A stretch of 64,000 bases of DNA from Ilyomonas sp965199905 (GTDB taxonomy: Bacteria > Bacteroidota > Bacteroidia > Chitinophagales > Chitinophagaceae): NCBI GenBank assembly GCA_965199905.1, contig OZ241366.1, positions 3,782,001-3,846,000 of the forward strand. Direction: 5' to 3'. Position 1 is the stretch's first letter. Every line of letters starts with the position of its first letter. The position numbers were made by a program, and so were the translations under genes. Positions 18,880-28,231 of the stretch are shown piece after piece. The notes under the pieces were generated by a model that had not been told where the DNA came from, made no database searches, and saw only the letters and a program-made list of their open reading frames with translations.

Positions 18880-20106
18880 TTATATAAACTCTTCTGCCAT
18901 TAAACCTATCGTTTTATTAACGGGATAGAAAGAAAGTATTTTTTCAATTACCCGTTCCACAACGGCATCCGGGCAGCTTGCACCGCTGGTGATGAGTATT
19001 TTTACAGGTGTAACATCCGGTAGATAATTATGAACGAGTTTTTCATCTTTTGTTCGCCAGTTGCAGTTAATGATTTCTTCATTTGAGATCAGCTTGATGG
19101 CATCATCAATGAAATAAGTTGGTAATTTCTGCTCACACAATTCCACTAAATGTGAAGTGTTGCTGCTATTATAACCACCTACCACAATTGCAATATCAGC
19201 CGGCGTTTGTAACATTCCTGCTACAGCACTTTGATTATCGTTGGTGGCATAGCAAAGTGTATCGCGCGTATCGGCAAAATGTAGATGAATCGTATCTTCG
19301 GTAAGGGCGTAATGATTCATAATTATGCTGCGCAGATAATCGGAAATTTCCTGTGTATCTGTCGCCAGTTGTGTGGTTTGGTTGACAACACCTATGCGCT
19401 GCAAGTCTTTGGTTATATCAAAGCCTTGCGAAAATCTGCCTTTGAATTCGGTATAAAATTCCCCCGGTTGTTTTTCGCCGGTCATATATTTCGCAAGTCC
19501 GGCCGTTTCCTTCATGTCATTTACCACAATGGTCGGTGTGTTGGACGAAGCGTGTGAAAATGTAGCTCTGGTTTCTTCATGTTTTGGCTTGCCATGAACC
19601 ACAATGCTGTAACCCTTTTCAGCAATTTGCTCGCTGCGGTTCCATACCTTTCTTACAAACGGACAAGTGGTATCGTATAACTCGGTATGGATTCCTTTTT
19701 CATTCAGGAGAGCTTGAATTTCAAGGGTCGTACCAAAGGCAGGAATCAACACAACATCATTTGCTGTCAAATCATTGAAAGGAATGAGTTGATTGCCATA
19801 AGTGTCCTGCAAAAATTGGATACCGCTCTTTTTTAAATCTGCATTTACCTGCGGGTTGTGTATCATTTCGCTCAGCAAAAAAATGCGCTTCCCTTCATTT
19901 TCGGCAATCGTTTTAAAAGCAATGTCTATTGCATTTTCTACACCATAACAAAAGCCAAAATGACGGGCAAGATAAATCTGCACCGGACCAAAATCAAGAA
20001 GCGTAGGAGAAAAATCTTTCTTCAGCCGGTCTGCAGCTTTGCGCTTGTTTTTGATGGCGCCAATTAACGGGCTGCGATAAATGTTTGGAACAACAAATGT
20101 TTTCAT
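18880..20106 (-). CDS. ispH: 4-hydroxy-3-methylbut-2-enyl diphosphate reductase
   Basis: Last enzyme of the MEP pathway, an iron-sulfur protein that makes IPP and DMAPP. The cluster cysteines are C53 (HFGFCYGVENA), C148 (TTCPFVRKVW) and C378 (TSGASCPD). The substrate-site NQTT is at 242-245. At 408 residues it is the long Bacteroidota form, with about 40 extra N-terminal residues before the first cysteine region and an insertion between the second and third. The ATG at 20106 is used. DUF983 and murF lie upstream on the same strand. Confidence 0.96.
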   Translation of the reverse strand: MKTFVVPNIYRSPLIGAIKNKRKAADRLKKDFSPTLLDFGPVQIYLARHFGFCYGVENAIDIAFKTIAENEGKRIFLLSEMIHNPQVNADLKKSGIQFLQDTYGNQLIPFNDLTANDVVLIPAFGTTLEIQALLNEKGIHTELYDTTCPFVRKVWNRSEQIAEKGYSIVVHGKPKHEETRATFSHASSNTPTIVVNDMKETAGLAKYMTGEKQPGEFYTEFKGRFSQGFDITKDLQRIGVVNQTTQLATDTQEISDYLRSIIMNHYALTEDTIHLHFADTRDTLCYATNDNQSAVAGMLQTPADIAIVVGGYNSSNTSHLVELCEQKLPTYFIDDAIKLISNEEIINCNWRTKDEKLVHNYLPDVTPVKILITSGASCPDAVVERVIEKILSFYPVNKTIGLMAEEFI

Positions 20107-20179
20107 GAAAAAGCGAAAAAGTCAAAAAAGAATCTTCAAAGAGATAGCCTCACTTATCGTTCATAACTTATAATTCCGA

Positions 20180-20641
20180 TCACCAGTTGCCCATATGTTC
20201 TTTCACAATGCGCTCCGGAGATTTTGCCTGGTTAATCTGCCAATCAGGATCATAGCTTACAAACCAGCTCAGCCATAACGAACGTGATAATCGCATCAGG
20301 ATGGGTTGCAATAAAAGCAGGAGAACAGAATTGACACCCAGGTACCAAAATAAACTGTTATCGTAGATAGAAATGCCAAGCACTACCCACCAGGCAATAA
20401 ACATGGCTATTGAGAACGCTACTCCAATGGCATAACTTACATAGCTGGTGCCATAATAAAAGCCAACTTCAATCTCCGTTTGCTGGCCGCAAACCGGGCA
20501 TTTCTCATTCATCCGTATGTACTTGCTTTTCTTTAAAGCGTAAGGGTTATGACTTTTAAAAAGATTGCCTTTACGGCATCGCGGACACTTGTTTCCCAGC
20601 ACGCTGATGAGATAACCGGGTTTTGCTTTCTTCTCACTCAT
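20180..20641 (-). CDS. DUF983 family membrane protein
   Basis: A 153-residue protein from the ATG at 20641; a TTG at 20674 would add 11 residues with no family support. Two CxxC pairs (CPRCRKG and CPVCGQQ) form a zinc-ribbon-like head. Two membrane helices and a short C-terminal tail follow, the DUF983 pattern. Function unknown. It lies between ispH and murF, all on the minus strand. Confidence 0.8.
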   Translation of the reverse strand: MSEKKAKPGYLISVLGNKCPRCRKGNLFKSHNPYALKKSKYIRMNEKCPVCGQQTEIEVGFYYGTSYVSYAIGVAFSIAMFIAWWVVLGISIYDNSLFWYLGVNSVLLLLLQPILMRLSRSLWLSWFVSYDPDWQINQAKSPERIVKEHMGNW

Positions 20642-20701
20642 AACCTGACTGTTTTGCTTTGCAAAGCTAACCAAAAAGGAAGCACGGCAACGTTAATTGA
20701 A

Positions 20702-21982
20702 TCAGGCTATAATCTTCTCCATACCTGTGCTGCGCGAGCCTTTAATAAGAATATACGCATTGGTAATGTGCTGCTTCTGCAGCCATTCCCTCGCTTCATT
20801 AGCACTGCCGAATTGCAAATAAGGATGAATGATGTCATCGAAATATTTACCTACCAACACAACATTTGTAAAATGATATTGATTGATTAAATCAACGATC
20901 GCTTTATGTTCTGCAATACTGTTAGCGCCAAGTTCTGCCATGCTGCCAAGCATCAGGATTTTGCCGCCTGCTTTTATGTTGGCAAAATTTTCAATCGCCG
21001 CTTTCATGCTGGATGGATTGGCATTGTAAGCATCGAGAATAATTTTATTACCGCCCTTTTCTATTAGTTGTGAGCGGCTGTTGGATGGCGCAAAGCTTTC
21101 AATCGCACTTTTTATTTTCTCTTCCGGCACGCCAAAAAATTTACCGGCAGCTATGGCGCATAATACATTGGGCAGGTTATAGTTGCCTACAAGTTGTGTT
21201 TGCACCGGCGATAAAGAAAATCCTTTGGTAAAATCAACCGCCAGAAATGAGCTGTCTTCTTTTGCCTTCCCGGCCACATCGCCATTTTGTGTTCCGTACC
21301 AGTAAATATTATTGATGCCGCGGCTCATATTGTGCAGGTAATCATAGTCGTCAAACACAAACAGGGAGCCGTTTGTAGTACGTATATAATCATACAATTC
21401 GCCTTTGCCTTTGCGCACGCCTTCTATACTTCCAAACCCTTCCAAATGTGCTTTGCCACAATTGGTGATGATGCCGTGGGTAGGTTGTGTATACTCACAA
21501 TAGCCAGCGATCTCGCGCAGATGATTGGCACCCATTTCAATCACTGCCATTTCCGCATCAGGCTTCACTTTCAGGATGGTTAAAGGGATGCCGATATGAT
21601 TGTTCAGGTTCCCCTTCGTGGTATATGCTTTATAGTGAGATGACAGCACCGCATGAACCAGTTCCTTTGTGGTGGTTTTACCATTGCTTCCCGTGATAGC
21701 AAGGAAAGGAATGGTGAATTGTTCGCGGTGATGTTTAGCCAGGTTTTGCAGGGTTTCCAATACATCATTTACCAATAACAGCCGGTCATCGTCTTCTTCG
21801 CCTTTTTCATCAATTACAGCATACGCAGCGCCTTTTTCCAGTGCTTGCCGTGAAAATAAATTGCCGTTGAAATGATCTCCTTTCAAGGCAAAAAACAAAT
21901 CTCCTGACTGCAATTGTCTTGTATCGGTTTGTACCGACGGATGTTGCTTATAAATGGAATACAACTGTTCTATAGATATCAC
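20702..21982 (-). CDS. murF: UDP-N-acetylmuramoyl-tripeptide--D-alanyl-D-alanine ligase
   Basis: Adds D-Ala-D-Ala to the cytoplasmic peptidoglycan precursor using ATP. P-loop TGSNGKTTTK, then IEMGANHLREIAGYC and TNCGKAHLEGFGS of the Mur ligase core. The C-terminal domain includes the ILDAYNANPSSM segment that is diagnostic for MurF. The GTG at 21982 gives MISIEQLYSIYK and the expected N-terminus (426 residues). An upstream GTG at 22006 would add an implausible hydrophobic start. ddl, which makes its dipeptide substrate, is at 25304. Confidence 0.94.
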   Translation of the reverse strand: MISIEQLYSIYKQHPSVQTDTRQLQSGDLFFALKGDHFNGNLFSRQALEKGAAYAVIDEKGEEDDDRLLLVNDVLETLQNLAKHHREQFTIPFLAITGSNGKTTTKELVHAVLSSHYKAYTTKGNLNNHIGIPLTILKVKPDAEMAVIEMGANHLREIAGYCEYTQPTHGIITNCGKAHLEGFGSIEGVRKGKGELYDYIRTTNGSLFVFDDYDYLHNMSRGINNIYWYGTQNGDVAGKAKEDSSFLAVDFTKGFSLSPVQTQLVGNYNLPNVLCAIAAGKFFGVPEEKIKSAIESFAPSNSRSQLIEKGGNKIILDAYNANPSSMKAAIENFANIKAGGKILMLGSMAELGANSIAEHKAIVDLINQYHFTNVVLVGKYFDDIIHPYLQFGSANEAREWLQKQHITNAYILIKGSRSTGMEKIIA

Positions 21983-22279
21983 GAATACAAAAATTAAGAA
22001 GCGCACAAGGTAAGAAACGTAAGCATTCCGGCGGTTTTCGGGATTGACTGACTACCTTTTCCTAAGTAACTAACAATTTTCTTAAAAAAAATGGGAAAGA
22101 TTTTGTTTTTCGGAAATTTATGTAACATTGCAACAGAAATACAGAAACAAGGCTGATTGGTTTCAATCAATTTTTCTCTCAGCTCGCCAAACGTTTCGTT
22201 TTTAAAATCAAGCAATTTTATTTTCAGTTTACGAAATCCGGATTAATCCCATTTATCTGATTTTCTTTTATTCCATCTT

Positions 22280-24031
22280 ATGTACGACATTTTGCAGTTA
22301 AACGACATGTTGGTGCCGGAGTTGCAGGACATTGCCGAGCAGCTAAGCATCCCAAACACTAAAAAATTAAATAAACAAGACCTGGTATACAAAATACTTG
22401 ACAGCCAGGCATTGGAAGGAAATGCTGCACCGGCTGCGCCTGCTGAAAAGCCACGCCGCAAACGCACTGTGAAGGCCGCCGCCGAAAGCACTGCGCCAGT
22501 CAATGATTCAGCAGACAGCACAGACAATATAAATACAGTGCAGGCTGACAATACCGCTGCCGAAAGCACAACGGCCGACGAGCCGGCAAAACGCCGCAAA
22601 CGTAAGCCTGTAGCCGCTCCTGTGTCAGCAGATAATAATATTGAAAATGATGATGCAAATAGCACCGGCAGTGTAGAAGACAGCAATGATGATTCTTCAT
22701 CGCCTTTAAATGATACCGACGTTCCCGTTATATCACCTGCTTTTCTTGCCCTGCTGAATGGCAGCGGTAACGACACTTTTGTAAGTGAAGATGTGAGCGA
22801 TGATGATTTTGATGAGGCTGAGGAAGACGACGAAGAGGATGAAGAGCCGGAAGAAGTAATTGTTAAACAGCCGAAGCCGGCTTATAACAAAAGAGAGCCT
22901 GCTTTCAACATCGAGTTTGATGGTGTTATTACGGGTGAAGGTGTGCTGGAAATGATGCCGGATGGTTATGGTTTCCTTCGCTCTTCCGATTATAATTATC
23001 TCTCTTCGCCGGATGATGTATATGTATCGCCATCGCAGATAAAACTCTTTGGTTTAAAAACAGGTGATACCGTAACCGGTACTGTTCGCCCGCCGAAAGA
23101 AGGTGAGAAATATTTCGCCTTATTAAAGGTAGAAAACATCAATGGCAAAAGCCCGGATGAAGTAAGAGACCGCGTTCCGTTTGATTACCTGACGCCCTTG
23201 TTTCCCTTTGAAAAGCTGACTTTATTTACCACACCAGGCAATTACAGCACACGTATTATAGACCTGTTTTCGCCTATCGGAAAAGGTCAGCGCGGGCTAA
23301 TAGTAGCGCAACCGAAAGTAGGTAAAACGGTATTGCTGAAAGAAGTAGCAAACGCCATTGCTGCCAACCATCCGGAAATATACTTGATGGTGGTGCTGAT
23401 AGATGAGCGCCCGGAAGAAGTTACCGATATGGAACGCAGTGTAAAAGCAGAAGTGATCGCTTCTACATTTGACGAGCCGGCTGACAAGCATGTGAAGGTA
23501 TCTGCCATTGCTTTGCAAAAGGCAAAACGCCTGGTCGAATGCGGTCATGATGTGGTTATTTTACTTGACTCCATCACCCGTTTGGCAAGAGCTCATAACA
23601 CAGTTGCGCCTTCCAGCGGCAAGGTATTAAGCGGTGGTGTGGAAGCCAACGCAATGCAGAAGCCAAAACAATTTTTTGGTGCAGCACGTAAAATTGAAAA
23701 CGGTGGTTCATTAACCATTCTTGCCACAGCATTAATTGATACCGGCAGCAAGATGGATGAAGTAATCTTTGAAGAATTTAAAGGTACCGGCAACATGGAG
23801 CTTCAGCTTGATAGAAGGTTGGCTAACCGCCGCATCTTCCCGGCTATTGACCTTGTATCTTCTTCTACCCGCCGCGACGATTTGCTGCTTGACAGAGATG
23901 TGCTGAAACGCATGAACATACTGCGTTTATATATCAACGATATGAATACAGAAGAAGCCATGAATGAATTGCTGAAACGCATGCGTGGCACAAAAAGCAA
24001 TGAAGAATTTTTGGCTAGTATGAATGGATAA
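22280..24031 (+). CDS. rho: transcription termination factor Rho with long acidic insertion
   Basis: A hexameric RNA helicase that ends transcription. 583 residues against about 420 in E. coli. The N-terminal Rho-N helices (1-47) are followed by about 150 residues of low complexity: basic KPRRKR patches, then a strongly acidic run at about 181-195. After that come the RNA-binding cold-shock-like domain (GVLEMMPDGYGFLRS) and the ATPase with Walker A PKVGKT (345-350) and Walker B VVILLDSITRLARA. An N-terminal insertion of this kind is known in Bacteroidota Rho proteins. It is divergent from murF. Confidence 0.96.
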   Translation: MYDILQLNDMLVPELQDIAEQLSIPNTKKLNKQDLVYKILDSQALEGNAAPAAPAEKPRRKRTVKAAAESTAPVNDSADSTDNINTVQADNTAAESTTADEPAKRRKRKPVAAPVSADNNIENDDANSTGSVEDSNDDSSSPLNDTDVPVISPAFLALLNGSGNDTFVSEDVSDDDFDEAEEDDEEDEEPEEVIVKQPKPAYNKREPAFNIEFDGVITGEGVLEMMPDGYGFLRSSDYNYLSSPDDVYVSPSQIKLFGLKTGDTVTGTVRPPKEGEKYFALLKVENINGKSPDEVRDRVPFDYLTPLFPFEKLTLFTTPGNYSTRIIDLFSPIGKGQRGLIVAQPKVGKTVLLKEVANAIAANHPEIYLMVVLIDERPEEVTDMERSVKAEVIASTFDEPADKHVKVSAIALQKAKRLVECGHDVVILLDSITRLARAHNTVAPSSGKVLSGGVEANAMQKPKQFFGAARKIENGGSLTILATALIDTGSKMDEVIFEEFKGTGNMELQLDRRLANRRIFPAIDLVSSSTRRDDLLLDRDVLKRMNILRLYINDMNTEEAMNELLKRMRGTKSNEEFLASMNG

Positions 24032-24045
24032 ACATTCATTTTAAT

Positions 24046-24091
24046 AAATAAAACGAGGCGCTGATTATATGATCAACGCCTCGTTTTATTT
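24046..24091. terminator. bidirectional terminator between rho and the rhodanese gene
   Basis: A 15-bp perfect stem (24046-24060 with 24077-24091) with an inner TGAT/ATCA extension, flanked by A and T runs on both sides. It lies between two convergent genes. Confidence 0.85.
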
Positions 24092-24106
24092 GCCTGCTTA
24101 CGTTCA

Positions 24107-24433
24107 TTACACTTCCTGCGGCTTGCCAAAATTCTTATTGTTCCAATCCAGCATTCCACCCACTAAATTCTTAACGTTGGTAAAGCCAAGCATCTCCAAC
24201 ACATGCGTAGCAATGCCACTTCGGTTGCCGCTGCGGCAGTAGATAATAATCTCTTCGTCTTTGTTCAAATCATCCAAATCATCTACCTGCACGGCTTGTA
24301 TTTTTCCTACCGGAATGTGCTTGCCGCCAATGTTGAATTCAGCGCGTTCGCTATCTTCTCTTACATCAAGTAAAACAGGTTTTTCTCCCGCATCCAGGCG
24401 GGACTTTAATTCGTCGGTTGTGATTGTATTCAT
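24107..24433 (-). CDS. rhodanese-like domain protein
   Basis: A 108-residue single-domain rhodanese (sulfur carrier fold) without a signal peptide. The active-site loop is CRSGNRSG with the catalytic cysteine C66. LLDVREDSERAEFNIGG is the other hallmark. It probably takes part in sulfur transfer in the cytoplasm; the substrate is unknown. It ends an apparent run ddl - PASTA - rhodanese on the minus strand, with short gaps (12 and 30 bases). Confidence 0.9.
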   Translation of the reverse strand: MNTITTDELKSRLDAGEKPVLLDVREDSERAEFNIGGKHIPVGKIQAVQVDDLDDLNKDEEIIIYCRSGNRSGIATHVLEMLGFTNVKNLVGGMLDWNNKNFGKPQEV

Positions 24434-24445
24434 AGGTAAAAATTA

Positions 24446-25273
24446 TTACTGTCCGTTATCATCCGGCGGAGCTGTAGTGGTATCGATCACCGGTTGTGCA
24501 AGACTTAAATACACATCAATCACCTGCCCGGGATGAATTTTATTCTTCCTTGCATTGCCATCAACATCAGTGCCTTTTTCTGTCGGGTTTTGTTTATAAA
24601 CAAATGCATTTTCCGGATCAGAAATACCCGGGTCAGGCACAATAGCGCCAAGGCTTACATTCAGACTTTGCAGATAGCTTCGGGCATCGCTTAGCGTCAT
24701 CCCAACAATGTTCGGCACGTTCATCAGCACATTGCCCACGCCATCACCCAACACAAACGAGATAGAACTTCCCATGCTTACTTTGGCGCCCGGCGCCACC
24801 GCCTTTCCGTTTAATGATTGCTCCAACACAGAGTTGCGGGCAATGTCCGGACGATACGTCGTATCACCCAAACGCAGGCTTAAACTCTGCAAATACATCT
24901 CCGCACTCTGAAACGAAAAGCCGCGCAGATCAGGCATTTCCACCATCGGCGCCAGCGTGCGGTTAATAGTTAAATAAACAGTGCGGTTTCTTTTCACTAC
25001 GGCCGCTGCATCGGGTGATTGCCTTACCACAGATGCCTTTTCTGCCGTATCAATATAAACAGAATCTATCACTTGCACATCAAAGCCCTCCGATTTAAGC
25101 AGTTTGGTAGCGCCTGCAATATTCTGTCCTGTTACCGATGGCACCGTTACATCATCATTGTGATGCGTAATCCAGTCCAGCGAATTGAAGAACAGGAACA
25201 CAATCAAAATCACCAATAAAATGACGATAACCAGGTTGACTAAGAAATTTTGCCGCGTGATGAACTTAAACAA
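24446..25273 (-). CDS. PASTA-domain membrane protein
   Basis: A 275-residue protein with one N-terminal membrane helix (about 10-32) and three extracytoplasmic PASTA domains (about 40-110, 111-182 and 185-262), then a proline/threonine tail. PASTA domains bind peptidoglycan fragments in penicillin-binding proteins and kinases; no kinase or transpeptidase domain is attached here. The position directly downstream of ddl supports a link to cell-wall work. Confidence 0.88.
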   Translation of the reverse strand: MFKFITRQNFLVNLVIVILLVILIVFLFFNSLDWITHHNDDVTVPSVTGQNIAGATKLLKSEGFDVQVIDSVYIDTAEKASVVRQSPDAAAVVKRNRTVYLTINRTLAPMVEMPDLRGFSFQSAEMYLQSLSLRLGDTTYRPDIARNSVLEQSLNGKAVAPGAKVSMGSSISFVLGDGVGNVLMNVPNIVGMTLSDARSYLQSLNVSLGAIVPDPGISDPENAFVYKQNPTEKGTDVDGNARKNKIHPGQVIDVYLSLAQPVIDTTTAPPDDNGQ

Positions 25274-25303
25274 GGTAAATTATGTTAGGTGAACGGAAAA
25301 TAA

Positions 25304-26299
25304 TTATCTCTTTTGCTTTAACGCCTGATTGATAATAATGGTATAAAATTCTTTCAGCGTCATGCCATTTGCGCGAACCTGCTGCGGCACTATGCTCGCC
25401 TCGCTTTGCCCCGGCGTGGTGTTTATCTCAAGCATGTATGGCTCATTATCTGTTTCATTAAAAATAAAATCAATCCGTATTACACCGCGGCAATTAAAAA
25501 CACTATAGATTTTCTTTGCTGCTTCGTTGATTTTCTCCGCCCATTCCCCGCTCACTTTCGCAGGCGTTATCTCCGTGCTTTTCCCTTTGTATTTGGCTTC
25601 AAAATCAAAGAAATCTTTATTGGCATCCGCAATAATTTCTGTTATCGGCAGCGGAACAATCTCCTCACCATTCCGAAATACACCAATTGTAAGCTCTCTG
25701 CCCGCAATAAACTCTTCTACCAGCACCTGGCTATCTTCTTTAAAAGCCTTATCCAGCGCCGCTTGCAAGTGTTCCGGCTGTCTCACTTTACTCATACCAA
25801 TGCTGCTGCCACCATTGTTTGGCTTCACAAAAACCGGCAACGTTAGCTGCCTTAAAATATCGTCAGACGACATCGGCGCATGAGAAAATAAGTGCATCGA
25901 CTGCGCCACTTTTATCCCGCTAAAAGCTGCCACCGCCACCGTATATCTTTTATTAAACGTAAGCGACGATGTTGCCGCATCGCAACTCGTATAAGGCAGG
26001 TGCAGTATATCGAAATATCCCTGTAGTTTTCCATCTTCGCCCGGCGTGCCATGAATGCACATCATCACCGCATCGAAGCTTATTTTTTCACCACTGTCAA
26101 TGATCGAAAAATCGCTCCGGTTCACCGCGCTTTTCATCCCGCTTTCACTTTCATAAATCCATCCGTTCGGGCTGATGTCAATCTTATAAACGTCAAACAG
26201 TTCCGTGTCCGCATTATCTATCATCGTTTTCGCGCTCAGGTAGCTTATTTCAGCTTCCCCGCTGTAGCCACCTGTAACAAGGGCAATTTTCTTTTTCAT
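25304..26299 (-). CDS. ddl: D-alanine--D-alanine ligase
   Basis: An ATP-grasp ligase making D-Ala-D-Ala for MurF. 331 residues from the ATG at 26299 (MKKKIALVTGGYSGE). An in-frame extension to 26497 is open but crosses a dispersed repeat and is unlikely to be translated. Motifs: HGTPGEDGKLQGYFD, FVKPNNGGSSIGMSKV, VEEFIAGRELTIGVF, and the metal-binding EINTTPGQSE at the end. It is the first gene of a likely ddl - PASTA - rhodanese unit. Confidence 0.95.
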   Translation of the reverse strand: MKKKIALVTGGYSGEAEISYLSAKTMIDNADTELFDVYKIDISPNGWIYESESGMKSAVNRSDFSIIDSGEKISFDAVMMCIHGTPGEDGKLQGYFDILHLPYTSCDAATSSLTFNKRYTVAVAAFSGIKVAQSMHLFSHAPMSSDDILRQLTLPVFVKPNNGGSSIGMSKVRQPEHLQAALDKAFKEDSQVLVEEFIAGRELTIGVFRNGEEIVPLPITEIIADANKDFFDFEAKYKGKSTEITPAKVSGEWAEKINEAAKKIYSVFNCRGVIRIDFIFNETDNEPYMLEINTTPGQSEASIVPQQVRANGMTLKEFYTIIINQALKQKR

Positions 26300-26418
26300 A
26301 GTGTTTGCAATGCCCGCAAAGAAAGAAAATAAGATTGAAAGCGGGCGAAGCGCAATAATTAATCTTCCGGTGTTCACATATCCACAAACATCGCACGCCG
26401 CGGTTGCAAGTGTTTTAC

Positions 26419-26528
26419 TTTGGTGACCATCGTACGACGCTTTGGTGATCGGCAGTTGTGCCATTCCTGCTGCTTCAACACGCAGGAATACTTTCATTAA
26501 GGTTCCGGGTAATGGTTGGGCTTTTTAA
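26419..26528 (+). repeat. dispersed hairpin element, copy 2 (complete)
   Basis: Order: TTTGGTGACCATCGT, then CTTTGGTGATCGGCAGTTG, an 8-bp hairpin (26463-26470 with 26482-26489), then AAGGTTCCGGGTAATGG and TTGGGCTTTTTAA. The first two blocks recur in copy 3 and, in part, in copy 4; the hairpin recurs in copy 1; the tail is common to all copies. Confidence 0.75.
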
Positions 26529-26666
26529 TCCTGAATGAAAGAAATATGGGTTCTAACGAACGTTTTTTTATTCTTATTTACCCAAATCTTTTTATTGCAC
26601 TTCCTTTTATTCCCGGATCGAAACCAACAATCTATTGAATTCGATTCTTTTTCCCGGATCACTTCC

Positions 26667-26719
26667 AATGAGTTCATTATACCGGTTCTTTTTAAAGAAT
26701 GATGTCCAATGAACTCATT
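26667..26719. repeat. inverted repeat (AATGAGTTCATT)
   Basis: A 12-bp perfect arm at 26667-26678 and its inverse at 26708-26719, both preceded by CC. Purpose unknown; it lies between the dispersed element and the terminator of the PfkB gene. Confidence 0.5.
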
Positions 26720-26732
26720 TCAATAAAAAACA

Positions 26733-26765
26733 AAGGCCGACAGAGTGTAAAATCCTGCCAGCCTT
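26733..26765 (-). terminator. terminator of the PfkB kinase gene
   Basis: The arms 26733-26743 and 26755-26765 pair at 9 of 11 positions, 52 bases beyond the kinase stop codon, followed on the minus strand by TTGTTTTTTATT. Confidence 0.55.
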
Positions 26766-26817
26766 ATAAAAACGGCTTATTCCGAATAACAGAAAGGAAC
26801 AAGCGAATTCTTTTTAT

Positions 26818-27741
26818 TTATACCAGCGAAATATCAAAATTCACCAGTTGCACAAAGGCATCCATACGCGCCTCGATATCTTCCCTGGTAATTTCCTTCA
26901 TCCGCTCCGTCCCAAACTTTTCAACACAAAAACTTGCCATTGCCGAACCCACAATAATCGCCGTCTTCATGTTCTCAAACGAAATGTCTTTCGTCTTCGC
27001 CAGGTGACCAATAAAGCCGCCGGCAAACGTATCGCCCGCACCCGTTGGGTCAAACACTTCTTCCAGCGGCAGCGCCGGTGCGAAGAACACCTTATCCTCA
27101 TGAAACAGCAAAGCGCCATGCTCGCCCTTCTTAATGATGAGATATTTAGGTCCCATCGTCAGTATTTTCTTCGCCGCTTTTACAATGGAAAATTCGTTGG
27201 TAAGCTGCCGGGCTTCGCTGTCATTTACAAGCAATGCATCTACCATTGTCAGCACTTCTTTCAAATCTTCCAAAGCCGAATCCATCCAAAAATTCATGGT
27301 ATCCATCACTATCAGCTTCGGGCGCGTTATCAACTGCTCAATCACGCTCTTCTGCAGCTTCGGCATCAGGTTGCCAAGCATCACAAACTCAGCACCCTGA
27401 TAACTGTCAGGAACAATGGGGTTGAAGTCCATCAATACATTCAGATCGGTTACCAGCGTATCACGAGTGTTCATATCCATGTGGTAGCGGCCACTCCAGA
27501 AAAACGATGGTTTATCCTTCACCACTTCCACGCCGTCGAGCAGCACACCTCGTTCTGTAAGGTCATCAAATTCCTGCTGCGGAAAATCGTTGCCCACAAT
27601 CGAAATTTGCTGCACCGGCGTTACAAAGTTGCTTGCCGCATACGCCGCATAAGAAGCGGAACCACCAATGATTTTATCTGTTTTTCCAAAGGGAGTTTCT
27701 ATGGCATCGAAGGCCATAGTGCCAACTACAATAACTGACAT
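26818..27741 (-). CDS. PfkB-family sugar/nucleoside kinase
   Basis: A 307-residue ribokinase-fold kinase. The C-terminal PfkB signature DPTGAGDTFAGGF begins at D231, with catalytic base D237 and the anion hole GAGD (234-237). The N-terminal GGSASYAAYAAS fits the substrate-binding glycine pair. The substrate (ribose, adenosine or another) cannot be decided from the sequence. No sugar operon surrounds it. Confidence 0.88.
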   Translation of the reverse strand: MSVIVVGTMAFDAIETPFGKTDKIIGGSASYAAYAASNFVTPVQQISIVGNDFPQQEFDDLTERGVLLDGVEVVKDKPSFFWSGRYHMDMNTRDTLVTDLNVLMDFNPIVPDSYQGAEFVMLGNLMPKLQKSVIEQLITRPKLIVMDTMNFWMDSALEDLKEVLTMVDALLVNDSEARQLTNEFSIVKAAKKILTMGPKYLIIKKGEHGALLFHEDKVFFAPALPLEEVFDPTGAGDTFAGGFIGHLAKTKDISFENMKTAIIVGSAMASFCVEKFGTERMKEITREDIEARMDAFVQLVNFDISLV

Positions 27742-27792
27742 GATTTGTTTTTGATAAGGCGCAAATATAGTGTGGGTTGTATTAGGTAACAG

Positions 27793-27855
27793 GTAGTATG
27801 TAGTAAGATAAAAAGCGATTGTTGTATTTAAATCATAATACTTACTACATACTAC
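27793..27855. repeat. long inverted repeat (GTAGTATGTAGTAAG)
   Basis: A 15-bp perfect arm at 27793-27807 pairs with 27841-27855 around an AT-rich 33-base space. A related, imperfect pair lies one gene downstream at 28232-28300. Both sit in gaps between consecutive minus-strand genes. Confidence 0.7.
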
Positions 27856-27870
27856 TATTTACAATCATCA

Positions 27871-28215
27871 TCAAATTTTCTTCGCCTGGTTGTAACCATC
27901 CTTCAACAACCACTGCAATACTTTATCGCGCTGGTCGCCCTGAATGATGATTTCGGCATCTTTAGCATTGCCACCGGTGCCACAAAAGTTTTTTAGTTTT
28001 TTGCCAAGTTCCTGCAGGTCATCATCGGTGCCAATAAAACCTGTGACCAATGTAACGGCTTTGCCTGCGCGCTTTTTGGTGTCGAGCCTGATGCGGAGCT
28101 TTTGTTGTGGTTTCGGCAGTGTGTCAGCCGCTTCATTATCATTATGCTGAAATTGAAACGTCGGGTCGGTGCTGTATACAAATCCGTGGCTGTCCGGCTT
28201 GTTTTTTTTGTTCAT
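27871..28215 (-). CDS. SUI1 / eIF1-like translation factor (YciH type)
   Basis: A 114-residue protein. After a polar N-terminal part comes the SUI1 domain: KLRIRLDTKKRAGKAVTLVTG, DDLQELGKKLKNFCGTGG and IIIQGDQRDKVLQWLLKDG. This is the bacterial homologue of eukaryotic eIF1, which affects accuracy of translation initiation. Complete, with an ordinary ATG start. Confidence 0.92.
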   Translation of the reverse strand: MNKKNKPDSHGFVYSTDPTFQFQHNDNEAADTLPKPQQKLRIRLDTKKRAGKAVTLVTGFIGTDDDLQELGKKLKNFCGTGGNAKDAEIIIQGDQRDKVLQWLLKDGYNQAKKI

Positions 28216-28231
28216 GTTGTTTGTTGTATTA

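Larger units (their letters stand above)
26300..26818. other. intergenic stretch with repeats and no gene
   Basis: 519 bp between ddl and the PfkB kinase gene, both on the minus strand. It holds copy 2 of the dispersed hairpin element (26419-26528), an inverted repeat (26667-26719) and a terminator-like hairpin (26733-26765), each listed separately. The rest is AT-rich and shows no coding pattern. Confidence 0.6.

Noticed and set aside
26300..26497. N-terminal extension of ddl by 66 residues
   Set aside because: The extra part crosses the dispersed hairpin element and has no family match; the ATG at 26299 gives the normal D-Ala-D-Ala ligase start.
26848..27738. Long plus-strand open frame (296 codons)
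   Set aside because: It is exactly antisense to the PfkB kinase gene, rich in H, R and Q, and has no recognisable content; a shadow frame.
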